NCBI GenBank assembly: GCA_945860165.1
Contig: CAMAPL010000006.1
Location: forward strand, 59,132 to 123,131
Length of the DNA stretch: 64,000 bases
Source of the DNA: Rhizobium sp. Q54
GTDB taxonomy: Bacteria; Pseudomonadota; Alphaproteobacteria; Micropepsales; Micropepsaceae
Direction: 5' to 3'
Part shown: positions 34,257 to 47,087 of the stretch, one piece after another
Layout of the letters: every line of letters begins with the position of its first letter
Numbering within the stretch: the stretch's first letter is position 1
Program-made: the position numbers and the translations under genes
The notes under the pieces: model-generated
Seen by the model: the letters and a program-made list of their open reading frames with translations, nothing else
Databases searched by the model: none
What the model was told of the DNA's origin: nothing

Positions 34257-35185
34257 GACGCGTCCTCCACCATCCAGCGGCACAATTTTGCGTAAGACAT
34301 GCCGATATAGGCGGCCTGTTCCGGAACCAGCGAGGTCGGCGTCATGCCCGGCTGGGTATTAGTTTCCAACAGGATCAGGCGCGGGTTTCGCCCATTTGCA
34401 ACAGCGGTGTCGTCGTAACGGAAATCAGTACGGCTGACGCCGCGGCAGCCCAGCGCCTTGTGGGCGATTACCGACATTTCCATGCAGTCCCTGGCCACCG
34501 AATCCGGCACTTGCGCAGGCAGCACATGTTTGGAACCGCCGGGAGCGTATTTGGCTTCGTAGTCATAAAATTCCAGCTCGGTGGTGATCTCGGTGACGCA
34601 CAGCGGCTTCTCGCCCATCACGCTGACGGTGAGTTCGCGGCCCGGCACGAATTCTTCCACCATCATTTCGCTGGAGATGGTCCATTCATCGGCCACCAGT
34701 GCGACGGGCGGGCGGTTGTCGCCCTTGCGCACAATGAAGATGCCGACGCTGGAGCCTTCATTGACCGGCTTGACCACATAGGGCGGCTCCATCATGTGGC
34801 GCGCGCCGGCTTCGCGGCGGTCGCAGACAATGGACTTGACCACCGGCAGGCCGGCGGCGCGGTAGATATCCTTGGTGCGTTCCTTGTGCATCGCCAGCGC
34901 CGAGGCCAGCACACCGGAATGTGTGTAGGGCAGGCGCATCCATTCCAGAATCCCTTGCACCGTTCCGTCCTCGCCGAAGCGGCCATGAAGCGCGTTGAAC
35001 ACGGCATCGGGCTTGGTGGCACGCAGCTGGTATTGCAGGTCGTCGGCGGGATCGATCTCGATGGCGTCGAAGCCTTCTTCCTTGAGGGCTTTCATCACGC
35101 CACGCCCGGACGAGAAGGAGACTTCGCGCTCGGCGGAACGTCCGCCCATCAGCACCGCGATGCGCTTGAAGGCGACTTTATTCAT
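34244..35185 (-). CDS. ddl: D-alanine-D-alanine ligase
   Basis: Ddl makes the D-Ala-D-Ala dipeptide for MurF. The 313-residue ATP-grasp protein shows [18 protein letters not shown], the [12 protein letters not shown] loop, [16 protein letters not shown] and the metal-binding [10 protein letters not shown], all standard for DdlB. It overlaps murB by 4 bp upstream and ftsQ downstream. Confidence 0.98.
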   Translation of the reverse strand: MNKVAFKRIAVLMGGRSAEREVSFSSGRGVMKALKEEGFDAIEIDPADDLQYQLRATKPDAVFNALHGRFGEDGTVQGILEWMRLPYTHSGVLASALAMHKERTKDIYRAAGLPVVKSIVCDRREAGARHMMEPPYVVKPVNEGSSVGIFIVRKGDNRPPVALVADEWTISSEMMVEEFVPGRELTVSVMGEKPLCVTEITTELEFYDYEAKYAPGGSKHVLPAQVPDSVARDCMEMSVIAHKALGCRGVSRTDFRYDDTAVANGRNPRLILLETNTQPGMTPTSLVPEQAAYIGMSYAKLCRWMVEDASCDR

Positions 35186-36090
35186 GGGGCCACCCCCACG
35201 CGCTTGATTTCCCAGTCCAGGGTCACGCCGGATTTTTCCAGGACGCGCTTGCGCACTTCCTCGCCCAGTGCTTCCAGGTCAGCTGCCGTCGCGTCGCCGG
35301 TGTTGATCAGGAAGTTGGTGTGCTTTTCCGAAACCTGGGCGCCTCCGATCTTCAATCCCCGGCAACCGGCTTCGTCGACCAGCTGCCAAGCCTTGTGGCT
35401 GGGCGGATTCTTGAAGGTAGAACCGCCGGTCTTGGACTTGATCGGCTGGACGGCTTCGCGGTTGGCGGACAATTCTTCCATGCGGGCGCGGATGGCGGCG
35501 GGTTCGTCCGGCGCGCCTTCAAACACCGCCTCGATGAAGATCAGGCCATCACGCGCGCCCTGCGCCTTGCGATAGACGAAATCCATTTGTTGCAAAGAAA
35601 GCCTGATTTTATTACCTTTTTCATCGATGGCGGTGGCCTCGAAAAAAATGTCCTTGATCTCGCGCCCATAGCAGCCGGCATTCATTTTCAGGGCGCCGCC
35701 GATGGTGCCGGGCACGCCGCGCAAAAATTCCAGGCCGGCGATGCCGGCATCGGCGGCGGCGCGCGCCACCGCGCCATCCAAAGCCGCAGCGCCAACGCGC
35801 ACCTTCATGCCATCAATTTCGATCTTGCCGAAGGCCGAGGACAGCCGCACCACCGCGCCGGGAATGCCGCCATCGCGCACCAGCAGGTTGGAGCCGACGC
35901 CGATCACCGAGACGCGCAAATCTTCCGGCTTGGCCGCGATGAACGATGCCAGGTCGTCGGCATCGGCGGGACGGAACAGCACTTCGGCGGGACCACCAGC
36001 GCGAAACCACACCAGGTCCTTCAACGTTGCATCGCGGGTGATGGAGCCGCGCACTGGCGGCAAACTATCGCAGGGTCTTGTCATCATCAC
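35182..36090 (-). CDS. murB: UDP-N-acetylenolpyruvoylglucosamine reductase MurB
   Basis: MurB reduces UDP-GlcNAc-enolpyruvate to UDP-MurNAc with NADPH and FAD. The 302-residue product is of the shorter type II class, with [27 protein letters not shown] (FAD loop), [21 protein letters not shown] and [20 protein letters not shown]. It overlaps murC by 4 bp (36087-36090) and ddl by 4 bp. Confidence 0.98.
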   Translation of the reverse strand: MMMTRPCDSLPPVRGSITRDATLKDLVWFRAGGPAEVLFRPADADDLASFIAAKPEDLRVSVIGVGSNLLVRDGGIPGAVVRLSSAFGKIEIDGMKVRVGAAALDGAVARAAADAGIAGLEFLRGVPGTIGGALKMNAGCYGREIKDIFFEATAIDEKGNKIRLSLQQMDFVYRKAQGARDGLIFIEAVFEGAPDEPAAIRARMEELSANREAVQPIKSKTGGSTFKNPPSHKAWQLVDEAGCRGLKIGGAQVSEKHTNFLINTGDATAADLEALGEEVRKRVLEKSGVTLDWEIKRVGVAP

Positions 36091-37520
36091 GTCAGACCCT
36101 CCAGTTTTTTCGCCAAAGCTTGGGGAAGGTTATACATCCAGGTCGTGATCGAACCGGCGCCGGTGCCGATGATGGCCGCGCCCGGCTTGACGTAGGGCGC
36201 GACGGCGGCGGCGAGATCGTCCTCGCCGTCAATGGTGATGACGTTGCGATGGCCATGGGCGCGCAACGCCTCGGCATAGGAATCGCGGCTGATGCCCTCT
36301 ATGGGCGGCTCACCCGCGGCATAGACCGGCGCAATAATCGCCACATCGGCGTCATTCAGGCAGGTGGCGAACTGCTCAAACGTGTCACGCAGCCGCGTAT
36401 AGCGATGCGGCTGCACTACCGCCACGATGGGGCCTTTATAGGCCTGGCGTGCGGCGCGAACGGCGGCGGTGATCTTGAAGGGATTGTGGGCGTAGTCGTC
36501 GATGATGGCGGCGCCATTCACCTCGCCCACCTTGGTGAAGCGGCGCCTGACACCGCGAAATTCCGCCAGCGCTTTCGCAATCACCGCATCGGGCACGCTG
36601 AGCTGGCGTGCCACCACGATGGCGGCAAGGGCATTCTGCACATTATGCTCGCCCGGCATGGGCAGGCACACGCCGTCCATGCGCTCTTCGCTATTCTTGC
36701 GGCGGTCGGTGAAGATGCAATCGAAATGCGACACGCCTTCCGAGAAAGATACATTCACCGCCCGGGCATCGGCCTGGGGCGAGAAGCCATAGGTGATCAT
36801 GCGGCGGTCCGTGATGCGGCCCACCATCGCCTGCACTTCGGGATGGTCGATACACAGCACCGCGAAACCGTAGAACGGCACATTCTCGACAAAGCGCTGG
36901 AAGGCGTCGCGCATATTGTCGAAGGTGCCGTAGAAATCCAGGTGATCGGGGTCTTCGTTGGTCACCACCGCCACGGTGGCGGGAAGGCGCAGAAAGGTGC
37001 CGTCGCTTTCATCGGCTTCCACCACGACCCACTCACCCGCGCCCAGCCGGGCGTTGGTGCCATAGGCATTGATGATGCCGCCATTGACCACGGTGGGGTC
37101 CATGCCGCCCGCATCCAGCAGGCAGGCCACCAGCGTGGTGGTGGTGGTCTTGCCGTTGGTGCCGGCGATAGCGATGCAGGAGCGCAGGCGCATGATCTCG
37201 GCCAGCATCTCGGCGCGGCGCACCAGTGGCAGGCTCAGGGCGCGGGCAGCGTCGAACTCGACATTGCCGGGCTTGACGGCGGAGGAATAGACCACCGCGT
37301 CCGCGTCCTTGAGATTGTCGGCGTTGTGGCCGATATGGACCTTGATGCCCAGGCTGATCAGCCGCTTGACGTTGGCATTCTCGGCAGCGTCGGAGCCCTG
37401 AACCTTGTAGCCCAGATTGTGCATGATCTCGGCGATGCCGCTCATGCCGATGCCGCCGATGCCGATGAAATGAATGGCGCCAATGCCCAACGGCACGCGG
37501 GTGGTGACGGGTGTCGCCAT
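36087..37520 (-). CDS. murC: UDP-N-acetylmuramate-L-alanine ligase MurC
   Basis: MurC adds L-Ala to UDP-MurNAc. The 477-residue protein has the N-terminal Rossmann loop [16 protein letters not shown], the ATP loop [33 protein letters not shown] and the ligase motif IDDYAHNP. The ATG overlaps the murG stop by one base (TGATG), and it overlaps murB by 4 bp. Confidence 0.98.
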   Translation of the reverse strand: MATPVTTRVPLGIGAIHFIGIGGIGMSGIAEIMHNLGYKVQGSDAAENANVKRLISLGIKVHIGHNADNLKDADAVVYSSAVKPGNVEFDAARALSLPLVRRAEMLAEIMRLRSCIAIAGTNGKTTTTTLVACLLDAGGMDPTVVNGGIINAYGTNARLGAGEWVVVEADESDGTFLRLPATVAVVTNEDPDHLDFYGTFDNMRDAFQRFVENVPFYGFAVLCIDHPEVQAMVGRITDRRMITYGFSPQADARAVNVSFSEGVSHFDCIFTDRRKNSEERMDGVCLPMPGEHNVQNALAAIVVARQLSVPDAVIAKALAEFRGVRRRFTKVGEVNGAAIIDDYAHNPFKITAAVRAARQAYKGPIVAVVQPHRYTRLRDTFEQFATCLNDADVAIIAPVYAAGEPPIEGISRDSYAEALRAHGHRNVITIDGEDDLAAAVAPYVKPGAAIIGTGAGSITTWMYNLPQALAKKLEGLT

Positions 37521-38614
37521 CAGGCAGCCTCTCTTTTATCGGAAGAGGGGCCGGCAAGTTCTTCCACCACATCGGCCAGTTTTTCGGCGGCGCGCGTGGT
37601 CGCCAAAGCGTGCGCCTTGGCAGCGCGACGGGCCAGCGCCATGGGATCGGCGAAAATCTTGATGAGCATCTGGGCCAATGAATTCTGGGTTAAATCACCC
37701 TGCTTGACCCGCCAGCCGGCCTCAGCCCTGGCCAGTATGTCGGCATTGGGAGTCTGGTTGTCGTCCAGCGCACCGGGCAGCGGCACCAGGATAGCGGGGC
37801 GGCCGATGGCCATCAGCTCGGCGACGGTGCCGGCGCCAGCGCGGGCGATCACCAAATGGGTTTCGGCCATGCGCTTGGGAAGATCTGGGAAGAAGGTGTC
37901 CAGATGGGCGCGGATCTCGGCATTGCGATAGATGGTGCGCACGTTTTCGATGTCTTCGGGGCGGCATTGCTGCACCACCGACAGGCGCAGTTTCAGCTCA
38001 TGCGGCAGGCGGGTCAGCGCGGCAGGCACGATCTCGCTGAGGGCACGGGCGCCCTGGCTGCCGCCGAATACCAGCAGACGCAGCGGGCCGCCGGCCTCGA
38101 TCACATTATAAGGTGTGTCCCACAGCGCCTCGACTTCCGGGCGCAGCGGATTGCCGGTCAGCACGATCTTGGACACATCGGCCGGCGCGAAGCGGGCGAT
38201 CGGGAAGGCGGCAGCCACCACCTTGACCCGGTTCATCACCAGCCGGTTGGCGCGGCCGACCACGGCATTCTGCTCGATGATGGCGGTGGGCAGGCGCAGC
38301 AGTGTGGCCGCCAGCATCACCGGCACACTCGGATAGCCGCCAAAACCGATCACGGCGGCGGGCTTCAGCTTCATCAGCCGTGCCAGCGCAACGGCAATGC
38401 CGGCGGCGATCTTAAAGGGCGCGGTAATGGCATTGAAGGGCGAGGACGGCACGGTCTGGATGCGTGCGCCGGGGAACTGGGTGGCGTAATGGGCAAAGCG
38501 GGCGTCGGTCATCACAATGATGCTGCGGCCGCGCTTGATCAGTTCGCGGCTGAGCGCCTCGGCGGGGAACAGATGCCCGCCAGTTCCTCCTGCGGAAAGC
38601 ACAATGACGCTCAT
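37520..38614 (-). CDS. murG: Lipid II synthase MurG
   Basis: MurG transfers GlcNAc from UDP-GlcNAc to lipid I on the inner face of the membrane. The 364-residue GT-B protein shows [33 protein letters not shown]-type [21 protein letters not shown] and [20 protein letters not shown]. It sits between ftsW and murC with overlaps of 4 bp and 1 bp. Confidence 0.98.
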   Translation of the reverse strand: MSVIVLSAGGTGGHLFPAEALSRELIKRGRSIIVMTDARFAHYATQFPGARIQTVPSSPFNAITAPFKIAAGIAVALARLMKLKPAAVIGFGGYPSVPVMLAATLLRLPTAIIEQNAVVGRANRLVMNRVKVVAAAFPIARFAPADVSKIVLTGNPLRPEVEALWDTPYNVIEAGGPLRLLVFGGSQGARALSEIVPAALTRLPHELKLRLSVVQQCRPEDIENVRTIYRNAEIRAHLDTFFPDLPKRMAETHLVIARAGAGTVAELMAIGRPAILVPLPGALDDNQTPNADILARAEAGWRVKQGDLTQNSLAQMLIKIFADPMALARRAAKAHALATTRAAEKLADVVEELAGPSSDKREAA

Positions 38615-39749
38615 GCCCGCACCATGAAGAAGGAGGGATCGTCGCGGGTGAGAACCTTGGGGCGCTGACGCGTCACCGCCAGGGCAAAGCCCATGGTCAG
38701 CGCCACCGCGAACAGCGACGAGCCGCCATAGGAAATGAAGGGCAAGGTCATGCCCTTGGCCGGCAACAGCGACACCGCCACACTCATATTGATGAAGGCC
38801 TGCACAGCAGTAACCAGCGCCAGGCCGGCGCCCGCCAGCTGCGCGAAGGGATCGCGCGCCGCCGCCGAACGCAGCAGCAGCCGCACCGTCAGCACGCAGA
38901 AGGTCAGCGCGATCAGGCCGCAGAGCAGAAAGCCGAACTCCTCGCCCGCCACCGCGAAGATGAAATCCGAATGCACGTCGGGAATGCGGTATTTCACCGT
39001 GCCCGCGCCGGGACCCACGCCGGTCAAGCCACCATGGGCGAAAGCCTTCAGCGCCAGCCCGGCCTGATAGCCGGTTTCCGAATGGCCCAGATACTGGTCC
39101 ACCCGGCGATGGACGTGCGGGAAAATATCATAGGCGAGGAAGCCCAGTGCGCCGACCGCGCCAATACCCGCCGCGACCCACACAAAGGACATGCCCCAGA
39201 AGAACAACATGCCGCCCCACAGGCACAGCAGAAGTCCGGTCTGGCCGACATCGGGCTGCTTGAGCAGGATCAGCAATGCAGGCAGCAGTAGCAGGAACGT
39301 CACCAGCGGCTTGGGCATCGCCAGCGGCTGGCGATCGGCCAGCACGGCGGCGGCCAGGATGGCGAAACTGGGCTTGAGGAATTCCGACGGCTGCAGATGA
39401 AAGGCGCCGAAATCCAGTTCGCGCTTGGCGCCCAGAAGGTCGGCGCCGATGAACAGTACCAGGAACGACCCGATCAGGGCGCCGGCAAAGGTCACCGCCG
39501 CCGCGATGCGAACCTGGCGCAGGGTCAGCAGCGACACGCTGCACAGGATGCCCATGGCCAGGACCGCGAACATCACCTGCCGCGCGGTGTAGCGGAAATC
39601 GCCCGCCGACATCGGACCACCGGTGGTCGCCGGGCTGGCGGCGAAGGCCAGCATCAAGCCGATGCCCGCCAGGGTCAGCATGCAGAGCAGTGCAACGCGG
39701 TCCACGGTGAACCACCAGTTGGCGAAGCCCGACTTGTCGGCGCGGTTCA

Positions 39750-39753
<4 letters not shown>
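38611..39753 (-). CDS. ftsW: Peptidoglycan polymerase FtsW
   Basis: FtsW is the SEDS-family glycan polymerase of the divisome. The 380-residue product has about ten membrane helices, FDFGAFHLQPSE-like FGAFHLQPSEFLKPSFAI, the GVGPGAGTVKYRIPDVHSDF loop with the catalytic Asp and the C-terminal PFISYGGSSLFAVAL motif. It overlaps murG by 4 bp and murD by 4 bp, and its partner FtsI lies in the same cluster. Confidence 0.98.
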
Positions 39754-41177
<1,424 letters not shown>

Positions 41178-41181
41178 GTCT

Positions 41182-42273
41182 TCACCGCAGCTTCAGGGTT
41201 GCGAGGCCCAGCAGGGCCAGTACCACCGCCACGATCCAGAAGCGGATCACGATGGTGGGCTCGGTCCAGCCAAGCTGCTCGTAGTGATGATGGATCGGCG
41301 CCATGCGGAAGACGCGCTTGCCGGTGAGCTTGAAGGACACGACCTGCACGATCACCGAAACGGTCTCAACCACGAACAGACCGCCCACCAGCGCCAGCAC
41401 GATCTCATGCTTGACGGCGACGGCCACAACACCGAGTGCGCCACCCAGAGGCAAAGAACCCGTATCACCCATGAAGATGGCGGCGGGCGGCGCGTTGTAC
41501 CAGAGAAAGCCCAGCCCCGCGCCGACCAGCGCCGCCAGGAACACCGCCAGCTCGCCGGTATGGGCGACATAGGGAATCTGCAGGTAAACCGAGAAAACCT
41601 CGTTGCCCACCAGATAGACGATCAGGGTGAAGGTGGCGGCGGCAATCATTACCGGCACGATGGCAAGGCCATCGAGGCCGTCGGTGAAGTTCACCGCATT
41701 GGCGGCACCGGCGATGACAAAGCCGCCCACCATCAGGAAGTACAATCCGAACGGCAGCAGCACGGTTTTCAGGAACGGCACTGTCAGCACGCCCGCCAGA
41801 TCGGGGGCCTGGGCCTGCATGATCAGCCAGGTGGCGAGCGCCGCGACAGCAAACTCGATCAGCAGGCGCGACCGGCTGGTCAGCCCGTCGGAGGTGCGCT
41901 TGGTCACCTTATAATAGTCGTCGAGGAACCCCAGCAAGCCAAAGGCCCCCGTGACCAGCAGCGCGATCCAGACATAGGGATTGGAGAGATTGGCCCACAG
42001 CAGGGTGGCACCGATCCAGGGGGTCAGGATCAGGATGCCGCCCATGGTAGGGGTGCCGGCCTTTTCGATGATGTGGCGGGCAGGGCCATCGGCGCGGATG
42101 GGCTGGCCCTTGCCCTGCTTGACCTTCAGCCAGCGGATCAGCATCGGGTTGATCAGGAAGGCGATCATCAGCGCCGTCACCACCGCCGCGCCGGAACGGA
42201 AGGTGAGATATTTGAACAGGCGGAAGAAAGCGAGTTCTTCGGTCTGGGTGAGAAGCGACAAATAGTAAAGCAT
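41182..42273 (-). CDS. mraY: Phospho-MurNAc-pentapeptide transferase MraY
   Basis: MraY makes lipid I on the inner membrane. The 363-residue, ten-helix protein shows [30 protein letters not shown] with the catalytic Asp pair, [14 protein letters not shown] and the [13 protein letters not shown] motif that defines MraY. It starts 1 bp after the murF stop and ends 4 bp before murD. Confidence 0.99.
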   Translation of the reverse strand: MLYYLSLLTQTEELAFFRLFKYLTFRSGAAVVTALMIAFLINPMLIRWLKVKQGKGQPIRADGPARHIIEKAGTPTMGGILILTPWIGATLLWANLSNPYVWIALLVTGAFGLLGFLDDYYKVTKRTSDGLTSRSRLLIEFAVAALATWLIMQAQAPDLAGVLTVPFLKTVLLPFGLYFLMVGGFVIAGAANAVNFTDGLDGLAIVPVMIAAATFTLIVYLVGNEVFSVYLQIPYVAHTGELAVFLAALVGAGLGFLWYNAPPAAIFMGDTGSLPLGGALGVVAVAVKHEIVLALVGGLFVVETVSVIVQVVSFKLTGKRVFRMAPIHHHYEQLGWTEPTIVIRFWIVAVVLALLGLATLKLR

Positions 42274-42274
42274 C

Positions 42275-43627
42275 TCAACCCGTCCCCTTCAGTGCTTCGA
42301 TGATCAGCGACATTTTTGCCCCGTTCGAGCCTTTGACCAGCACTGTGTCGCTGGGCTTCACGGCGGCCTTCACCTGCTGCGCCAGCAAGGCGGAGGTTTG
42401 CGCGTAAGCGCCGCGGCGCGATGCGGGCAACGCATCCCACAGCGCCTTCATCTGCGCACCGCAGGCGAACACCAGATCAACTTTGTTGGCTTCAACCGGC
42501 GCGGCGAGGCCTGCGTGATGCTTGAGGCCGCCTTCGCCCATTTCCAGCATGTCGCCCAGGACGGCGATCTTGCGGTTCTTTGCATTTCCAAGCAGCGCCA
42601 GGGCTGCCGCCATCGAAGCGGGATTGGCGTTGTAGCTTTCGTCGATCACGCAAATGCCGTTCGCGTCGAAGCGCGCGCCCCGGCCCTTGAGGGCGGTAAA
42701 ATCCTTCAGCGCCGCGGCGGCGTTCAGCACATCGTCTTCCAGCAGCGCCACGGCGGCCAGTGCGCCCACCACATTCTGCGCAATATGGCCACCGGGCGCG
42801 CCGATATAGCAATCTACCGCGACGCCCAGAATGTCAGCCTTGACCCGCATACCGTCGCCGTCGGGAGTGAAGGAAATGAGTTTGGCATCGCCGGTGGTAC
42901 CGAAGCTGACGATCCGCGCCACCTTCGCCTGTTTGGCGCGCAAGGTGAGACGGCCGGCATAGGGCGAATCCGACGGGATCAGCGCCGCGCCGCCGGTCTC
43001 GACGCCTTCAAAGATTTCCGACTTGGCGTCGGCGATGGCCTCGCAGATGCCGAAGAATTCCAGATGGGCGGGCGCAATGGTGGTGACCAGCGCCACATGC
43101 GGGCGCACAAAGCTCACCAGATTACGCAGCTCGCCGAAATGATTCATGCCCACTTCGAAGATGCCGTATTCGACATCGCGCGGCAGCGCGGCCAGGCTGA
43201 GCGGCACGCCCCAATGATTGTTGTAGCTGGCGGCGCTGGCATGGGTGCGGCCCAGCGCATTGCAGGCCAGGCGCAATATTTCCTTGGTGGTGGTCTTTCC
43301 GGCGCTGCCGGTTACGGCCAGGATCTTGGCGTTGCTGCGCGACCGCGCGGCGCGCGCCAGATCTTCCAGCCCACGCTGGGTATGGGCCACGGTGAGCAGC
43401 GGTCCTTTCACGTTTTCGGGCGCGCGCGTCACCAAGGCCGCACCGGCCTTGGCCTCGAACGCCGCCTGCACGAAATCATGGCCATCGCGATTTTCGCCCT
43501 GCAGCGCCACGAAGAGGTCGCCCTCTTTCAGAGTGCGGGTGTCGATCGAAAGCCCGGAGACTTCAAAGGCGCGGCTGGCCTCGCCCAAGGTGGCGGCTTC
43601 GGCTTCAAGGTGCGTCCACAGGCTCAT
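42275..43627 (-). CDS. murF: UDP-MurNAc-tripeptide-D-Ala-D-Ala ligase MurF
   Basis: MurF completes the cytoplasmic pentapeptide precursor. The 450-residue protein has [18 protein letters not shown], the ATP loop [24 protein letters not shown] and [13 protein letters not shown]. The ATG overlaps the murE stop by 4 bp; the stop is followed directly by mraY. Confidence 0.98.
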   Translation of the reverse strand: MSLWTHLEAEAATLGEASRAFEVSGLSIDTRTLKEGDLFVALQGENRDGHDFVQAAFEAKAGAALVTRAPENVKGPLLTVAHTQRGLEDLARAARSRSNAKILAVTGSAGKTTTKEILRLACNALGRTHASAASYNNHWGVPLSLAALPRDVEYGIFEVGMNHFGELRNLVSFVRPHVALVTTIAPAHLEFFGICEAIADAKSEIFEGVETGGAALIPSDSPYAGRLTLRAKQAKVARIVSFGTTGDAKLISFTPDGDGMRVKADILGVAVDCYIGAPGGHIAQNVVGALAAVALLEDDVLNAAAALKDFTALKGRGARFDANGICVIDESYNANPASMAAALALLGNAKNRKIAVLGDMLEMGEGGLKHHAGLAAPVEANKVDLVFACGAQMKALWDALPASRRGAYAQTSALLAQQVKAAVKPSDTVLVKGSNGAKMSLIIEALKGTG

Positions 43628-45087
43628 GCAGCGCGCCCCCCAACCGCCAGCACCGCCGTCAGCACCTGCTCGCGGTCCGAGAAGGAATACACCTCACCCT
43701 TTATATATTGGCCGGTCTCATGGCCCTTGCCGGCGATCACCAGCACATCCCCGGCTTTCAGGTCCGCCACGGCGGCGCGGATGGCATCGGCGCGGTCGCC
43801 GATTTCGCATGCGCCTTTCGCAGCCGCCATGATCTCGGCGCGAATGGTGGCGGCGTCTTCGGTCCGGGGATTGTCGTCGGTGACGATCACATCATCGGCC
43901 AGTTTCATGGCTATCGCGCCCATCAGCGGACGCTTGCCTTTGTCGCGGTCGCCGCCGCAGCCGAACACCACATGCAGGCGGTTCGCCGTGTGTGGCCGCA
44001 GCGCCTGCAGCACCTTTTCGAGTGAGTCCGGGGTGTGGGCGTAATCGACATAGATCGGGGCGCCTTTGGCGGCGAAGGCGACCTTTTCCATCCGGCCCGG
44101 CGCGCCCTTGAGATGTTCCAGCGCCGCGAAAACCTTGCCAGCGTCCTCACCAAGCCCGATAGCCAGCCCCGCGGCGACCAGTGCATTGGAGGCCTGGAAG
44201 TCGCCGGCCTGCGGCAGTTCGACGTAAAAAATCTGGCCCTGGTAATGCAGGGTCAGCGCCTGAGCGCCGCCACGGTCCTCGCGCCGGTCGAGATGAATGG
44301 CGTCGCCCTTGCGACCCACGGTCATCAACTTCAGCCCCCGCGCCCTGGCAGCGGCGATGAACGCGTCAGCATGCTCGGCATCGGCATTGACCACTGCCAC
44401 GCCACCCTTCTGCACCACCTCGCTGAACAGCCGCAGCTTGGCGGCGAGGTAATCCTCGAAAGTGGAATGATAATCCATATGGTCGCGAGTGATGTTGGTG
44501 AAGCCGCAGGCCGAGATCACCACGCCGTCGAGCCGGTGCTGGTCCAGCCCGTGGCTAGACGCTTCGATGGCGAGATGCTCCACGCCATCACTCTTCAGCT
44601 TGGCCAGCAGATCATGAATTTCCACCGGATCGGGCGTTGTGTGCGAAAGGGGGAAGGCGCCGTTCGGACCGACGACGCCGACGGTGCCCAGGCTGGCGGC
44701 CGGTTTTCCCAGGGCCGTCCAGATTTCGCGCAGGAAGGCGACGATGGAGGACTTGCCCTTGGTGCCGGTGACGGCGGCAATGGTGTCCGGCTGGGCGGCG
44801 AAGAAGGCGGCGGCATAACGCGCTAGGCCAAGGCGCGGATTTTCATCGGCAATGAATTTCACGCCCAGCGCCGCGACTTTCTCCGCCAGTTCCGGCACAC
44901 CCAGGACCGCGACAGCGCCGCGCGCCACCGCGTCTTTCACAAATTTTGCGCCATCGGTCTTTGTTCCCGCAAGCGCGGCGAAGAGATAGCCCGGCTTCAC
45001 CTTGCGGCTGTCGCTGGCCAAACCTGTCAAACCAAGACCCGTAAAGTCTTTCACGCCTAACATGCTGGTCCGCGATTGTGGCGTCAT
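43624..45087 (-). CDS. murE: UDP-MurNAc-tripeptide synthetase MurE (meso-DAP type)
   Basis: MurE adds the third amino acid of the stem peptide. The 487-residue product has AVTGTKGKSSIVAFLR, the conserved EASSHGLDQHRLDG and TNITRDHMDYHSTFEDYLAAK region, and the substrate loop TDDNPRTED; DNPR specifies meso-diaminopimelate rather than lysine, as expected in Gram-negatives. It overlaps ftsI and murF by 4 bp each. Confidence 0.98.
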   Translation of the reverse strand: MTPQSRTSMLGVKDFTGLGLTGLASDSRKVKPGYLFAALAGTKTDGAKFVKDAVARGAVAVLGVPELAEKVAALGVKFIADENPRLGLARYAAAFFAAQPDTIAAVTGTKGKSSIVAFLREIWTALGKPAASLGTVGVVGPNGAFPLSHTTPDPVEIHDLLAKLKSDGVEHLAIEASSHGLDQHRLDGVVISACGFTNITRDHMDYHSTFEDYLAAKLRLFSEVVQKGGVAVVNADAEHADAFIAAARARGLKLMTVGRKGDAIHLDRREDRGGAQALTLHYQGQIFYVELPQAGDFQASNALVAAGLAIGLGEDAGKVFAALEHLKGAPGRMEKVAFAAKGAPIYVDYAHTPDSLEKVLQALRPHTANRLHVVFGCGGDRDKGKRPLMGAIAMKLADDVIVTDDNPRTEDAATIRAEIMAAAKGACEIGDRADAIRAAVADLKAGDVLVIAGKGHETGQYIKGEVYSFSDREQVLTAVLAVGGRAA

Positions 45088-46694
45088 AGTGCCGGACCCC
45101 CGGCAAGCTGGGTCGGCAGCGGAATATTCGGCACGCCCAGCAGCGGCGCGATGCGCTGGATGATACGGCCGGTCTGCGGCGCGGCGGTATAGCCCGCCGT
45201 GGCAAAGCCGAATGTGTCCTTGGTCGCCTTGGGCTGGTCCATCAGCACCAGGACGGCATAGCGCGGATTGTGCGCCGGGAAGATTGCGGCGAAGGAGGAG
45301 CGCAGGGCGTTGCGGATATAGCGGCCATTGGGTCCAGGCACTTCGGCGGTGCCGGTCTTGCCGCCCACGTCATAGCCGGGCGTGTCGGCATTGCGGCCGG
45401 TGCCGTTGGTGGCGACATAGCGCAACAGTTCGCGCATCTGCACGCTGGTCTCATGGCGGATCACCTGTTCGCCGCGCCGGTCGGCGCCGGGCGCCTGACG
45501 CGCAAAGGTCGGCGCAATGCGGCGGCCGCCATTGACCACGGTGGCCAGCGCGGCGGTGAAGCTGAGCGGCGAGACCGAGATGCCGTGGCCGAAGCCCACG
45601 GTAGCGGTTTCAATCGCGCCCCATTGGTGCCGGGGATAGAGCGGATAGGCCTTTTCCGGCAGGTCGGTCACAATAGGCGTGAGCAAGCCCAGGCTGCGCA
45701 GAAACTGGCTTTGGCGATGGCCACCTGAACGCAGCGCGATCTGCGAGGAGCCGATGTTGGACGACTGGGCCAGGATATCGCGCGCCGCCATGGAACCGGG
45801 CATGTGATGGGCTTCACCAATCTCATGCTTGCCGATACGAAAGCCCTTGGGGATGGTCAGAACGTCGTCGGGGCGGAAGGTGCGGTCTTCCAGGCCCATG
45901 GCGAACGTGAAGACCTTGAAGATCGAGCCCAGCTCGTACACGTCCTGCACCATGATGTTGCGCTGGGAGTCGCCGGGCATCATGCGGCGCAGGTTGGGAT
46001 CGAAATCGGGCAGCGACACCATCGCCAGCACTTCGCCGCTGGTGACATCCATCACAATAGCGCCCGCCGCAACGGCGCGGAATTTTTCGCGCGACTTGGC
46101 CAGTTCGTCAGCAACGATGAACTGGACGCGCATATCGATTGACGTGGCGACCTTGCCACCCGGGGCCTTGCGCAGTTTATCCTGCAGGCCGAGTTCCAGT
46201 CCCGATACGCCGCCGCCATCTGGATCGGTGACGCCCAGCACCTGGGCGGTGTTGCGACCATCGGGATAGTAGCGCTTGGCGCCCTGTTCGAATTCCAGGC
46301 CCGGCATGCCCAGCGCCATCACGCGTGCTTCCGCGTCAGGCGTGATCTGTCGCGCCACCAGGACATAGGGATTCTTGGCGTTGTTGAAACCGTTCAGCAG
46401 TCGGCGCTCATCGGCGCCGGTGGCCACGGCCAGGCCGCGCGCTGCTTCAGCCTTGTCCCACAAGATGCGCGGGCGGGCATAGAGATCCTTGACCGGCAGA
46501 TCGCGCGCCAGCAGTTCGCCATTGCGGTCGGTGAGATCGGCGCGGGCGACGACGGCGACCGCCGCATGGCCGCCATCCAAGGATTGCAGCAGGGTAACAT
46601 GGACCAGGCGAAGCCCCACCAGCGCGAAAGCGACGATGCAGAGTCCCGCTCCGATGATAATGCGGCGCTGGAATAGAGTGGGAGTCTCGCTCAT
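45084..46694 (-). CDS. ftsI: Septal transpeptidase FtsI (PBP3)
   Basis: FtsI cross-links septal peptidoglycan together with FtsW. The 536-residue class B PBP has one N-terminal membrane helix (about 10-30), a dimerisation/pedestal region, and the penicillin-binding motifs SIFK (YELGSIFKVFT, the catalytic Ser), SSN (AQSSNIGSS) and KTGTAEV. The start lies 4 bp after the ftsL stop and the stop overlaps murE. Confidence 0.98.
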   Translation of the reverse strand: MSETPTLFQRRIIIGAGLCIVAFALVGLRLVHVTLLQSLDGGHAAVAVVARADLTDRNGELLARDLPVKDLYARPRILWDKAEAARGLAVATGADERRLLNGFNNAKNPYVLVARQITPDAEARVMALGMPGLEFEQGAKRYYPDGRNTAQVLGVTDPDGGGVSGLELGLQDKLRKAPGGKVATSIDMRVQFIVADELAKSREKFRAVAAGAIVMDVTSGEVLAMVSLPDFDPNLRRMMPGDSQRNIMVQDVYELGSIFKVFTFAMGLEDRTFRPDDVLTIPKGFRIGKHEIGEAHHMPGSMAARDILAQSSNIGSSQIALRSGGHRQSQFLRSLGLLTPIVTDLPEKAYPLYPRHQWGAIETATVGFGHGISVSPLSFTAALATVVNGGRRIAPTFARQAPGADRRGEQVIRHETSVQMRELLRYVATNGTGRNADTPGYDVGGKTGTAEVPGPNGRYIRNALRSSFAAIFPAHNPRYAVLVLMDQPKATKDTFGFATAGYTAAPQTGRIIQRIAPLLGVPNIPLPTQLAGGPAL

Positions 46695-46698
46695 CCCC

Positions 46699-47079
46699 TC
46701 ACATGCCGGCGTGGGAAGTCGGAAGAACTAGAGCGGTGGGTGCTGCGGGGATCTGCGCGCTGGCATTCTGGACCGGCGTGTTGTTCAGCGGCCCAGGGTT
46801 CTCGGCGCGGCGCGGCAGCAGGTCGAAGGAGTACAGCTGTACCGAGGCAGTATCGCCCATGCCGAGACGGGTTTCCGCCAGTTTCTGGATGCGCGCCGGC
46901 GAGGCAACGTGTCCCCATTCGGTTTCCAGCACGCTGAGATGCGAATGTTCCTGCGCGATACGGCTGCCGACCTTGCTCAGTTCCATATGCGCCACGCGGG
47001 TCTTTTCCGAGACATGATAGAGGGCCAAGATGGAAAGCCCCATCAGCGCCACGCAGAAGAAGTTCAGGACACGAACCAT
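46699..47079 (-). CDS. ftsL: Cell division protein FtsL
   Basis: A 126-residue bitopic protein with one membrane helix (residues 3-22, LNFFCVALMGLSILALY) and a periplasmic coiled coil with the leucine-zipper spacing of FtsL, then a Pro/Ala-rich tail. Identity rests on topology, length and its position between rsmH and ftsI, as FtsL sequences are poorly conserved. It works in the FtsQLB complex. Confidence 0.92.
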   Translation of the reverse strand: MVRVLNFFCVALMGLSILALYHVSEKTRVAHMELSKVGSRIAQEHSHLSVLETEWGHVASPARIQKLAETRLGMGDTASVQLYSFDLLPRRAENPGPLNNTPVQNASAQIPAAPTALVLPTSHAGM

Positions 47080-47087
47080 GCTGTCTC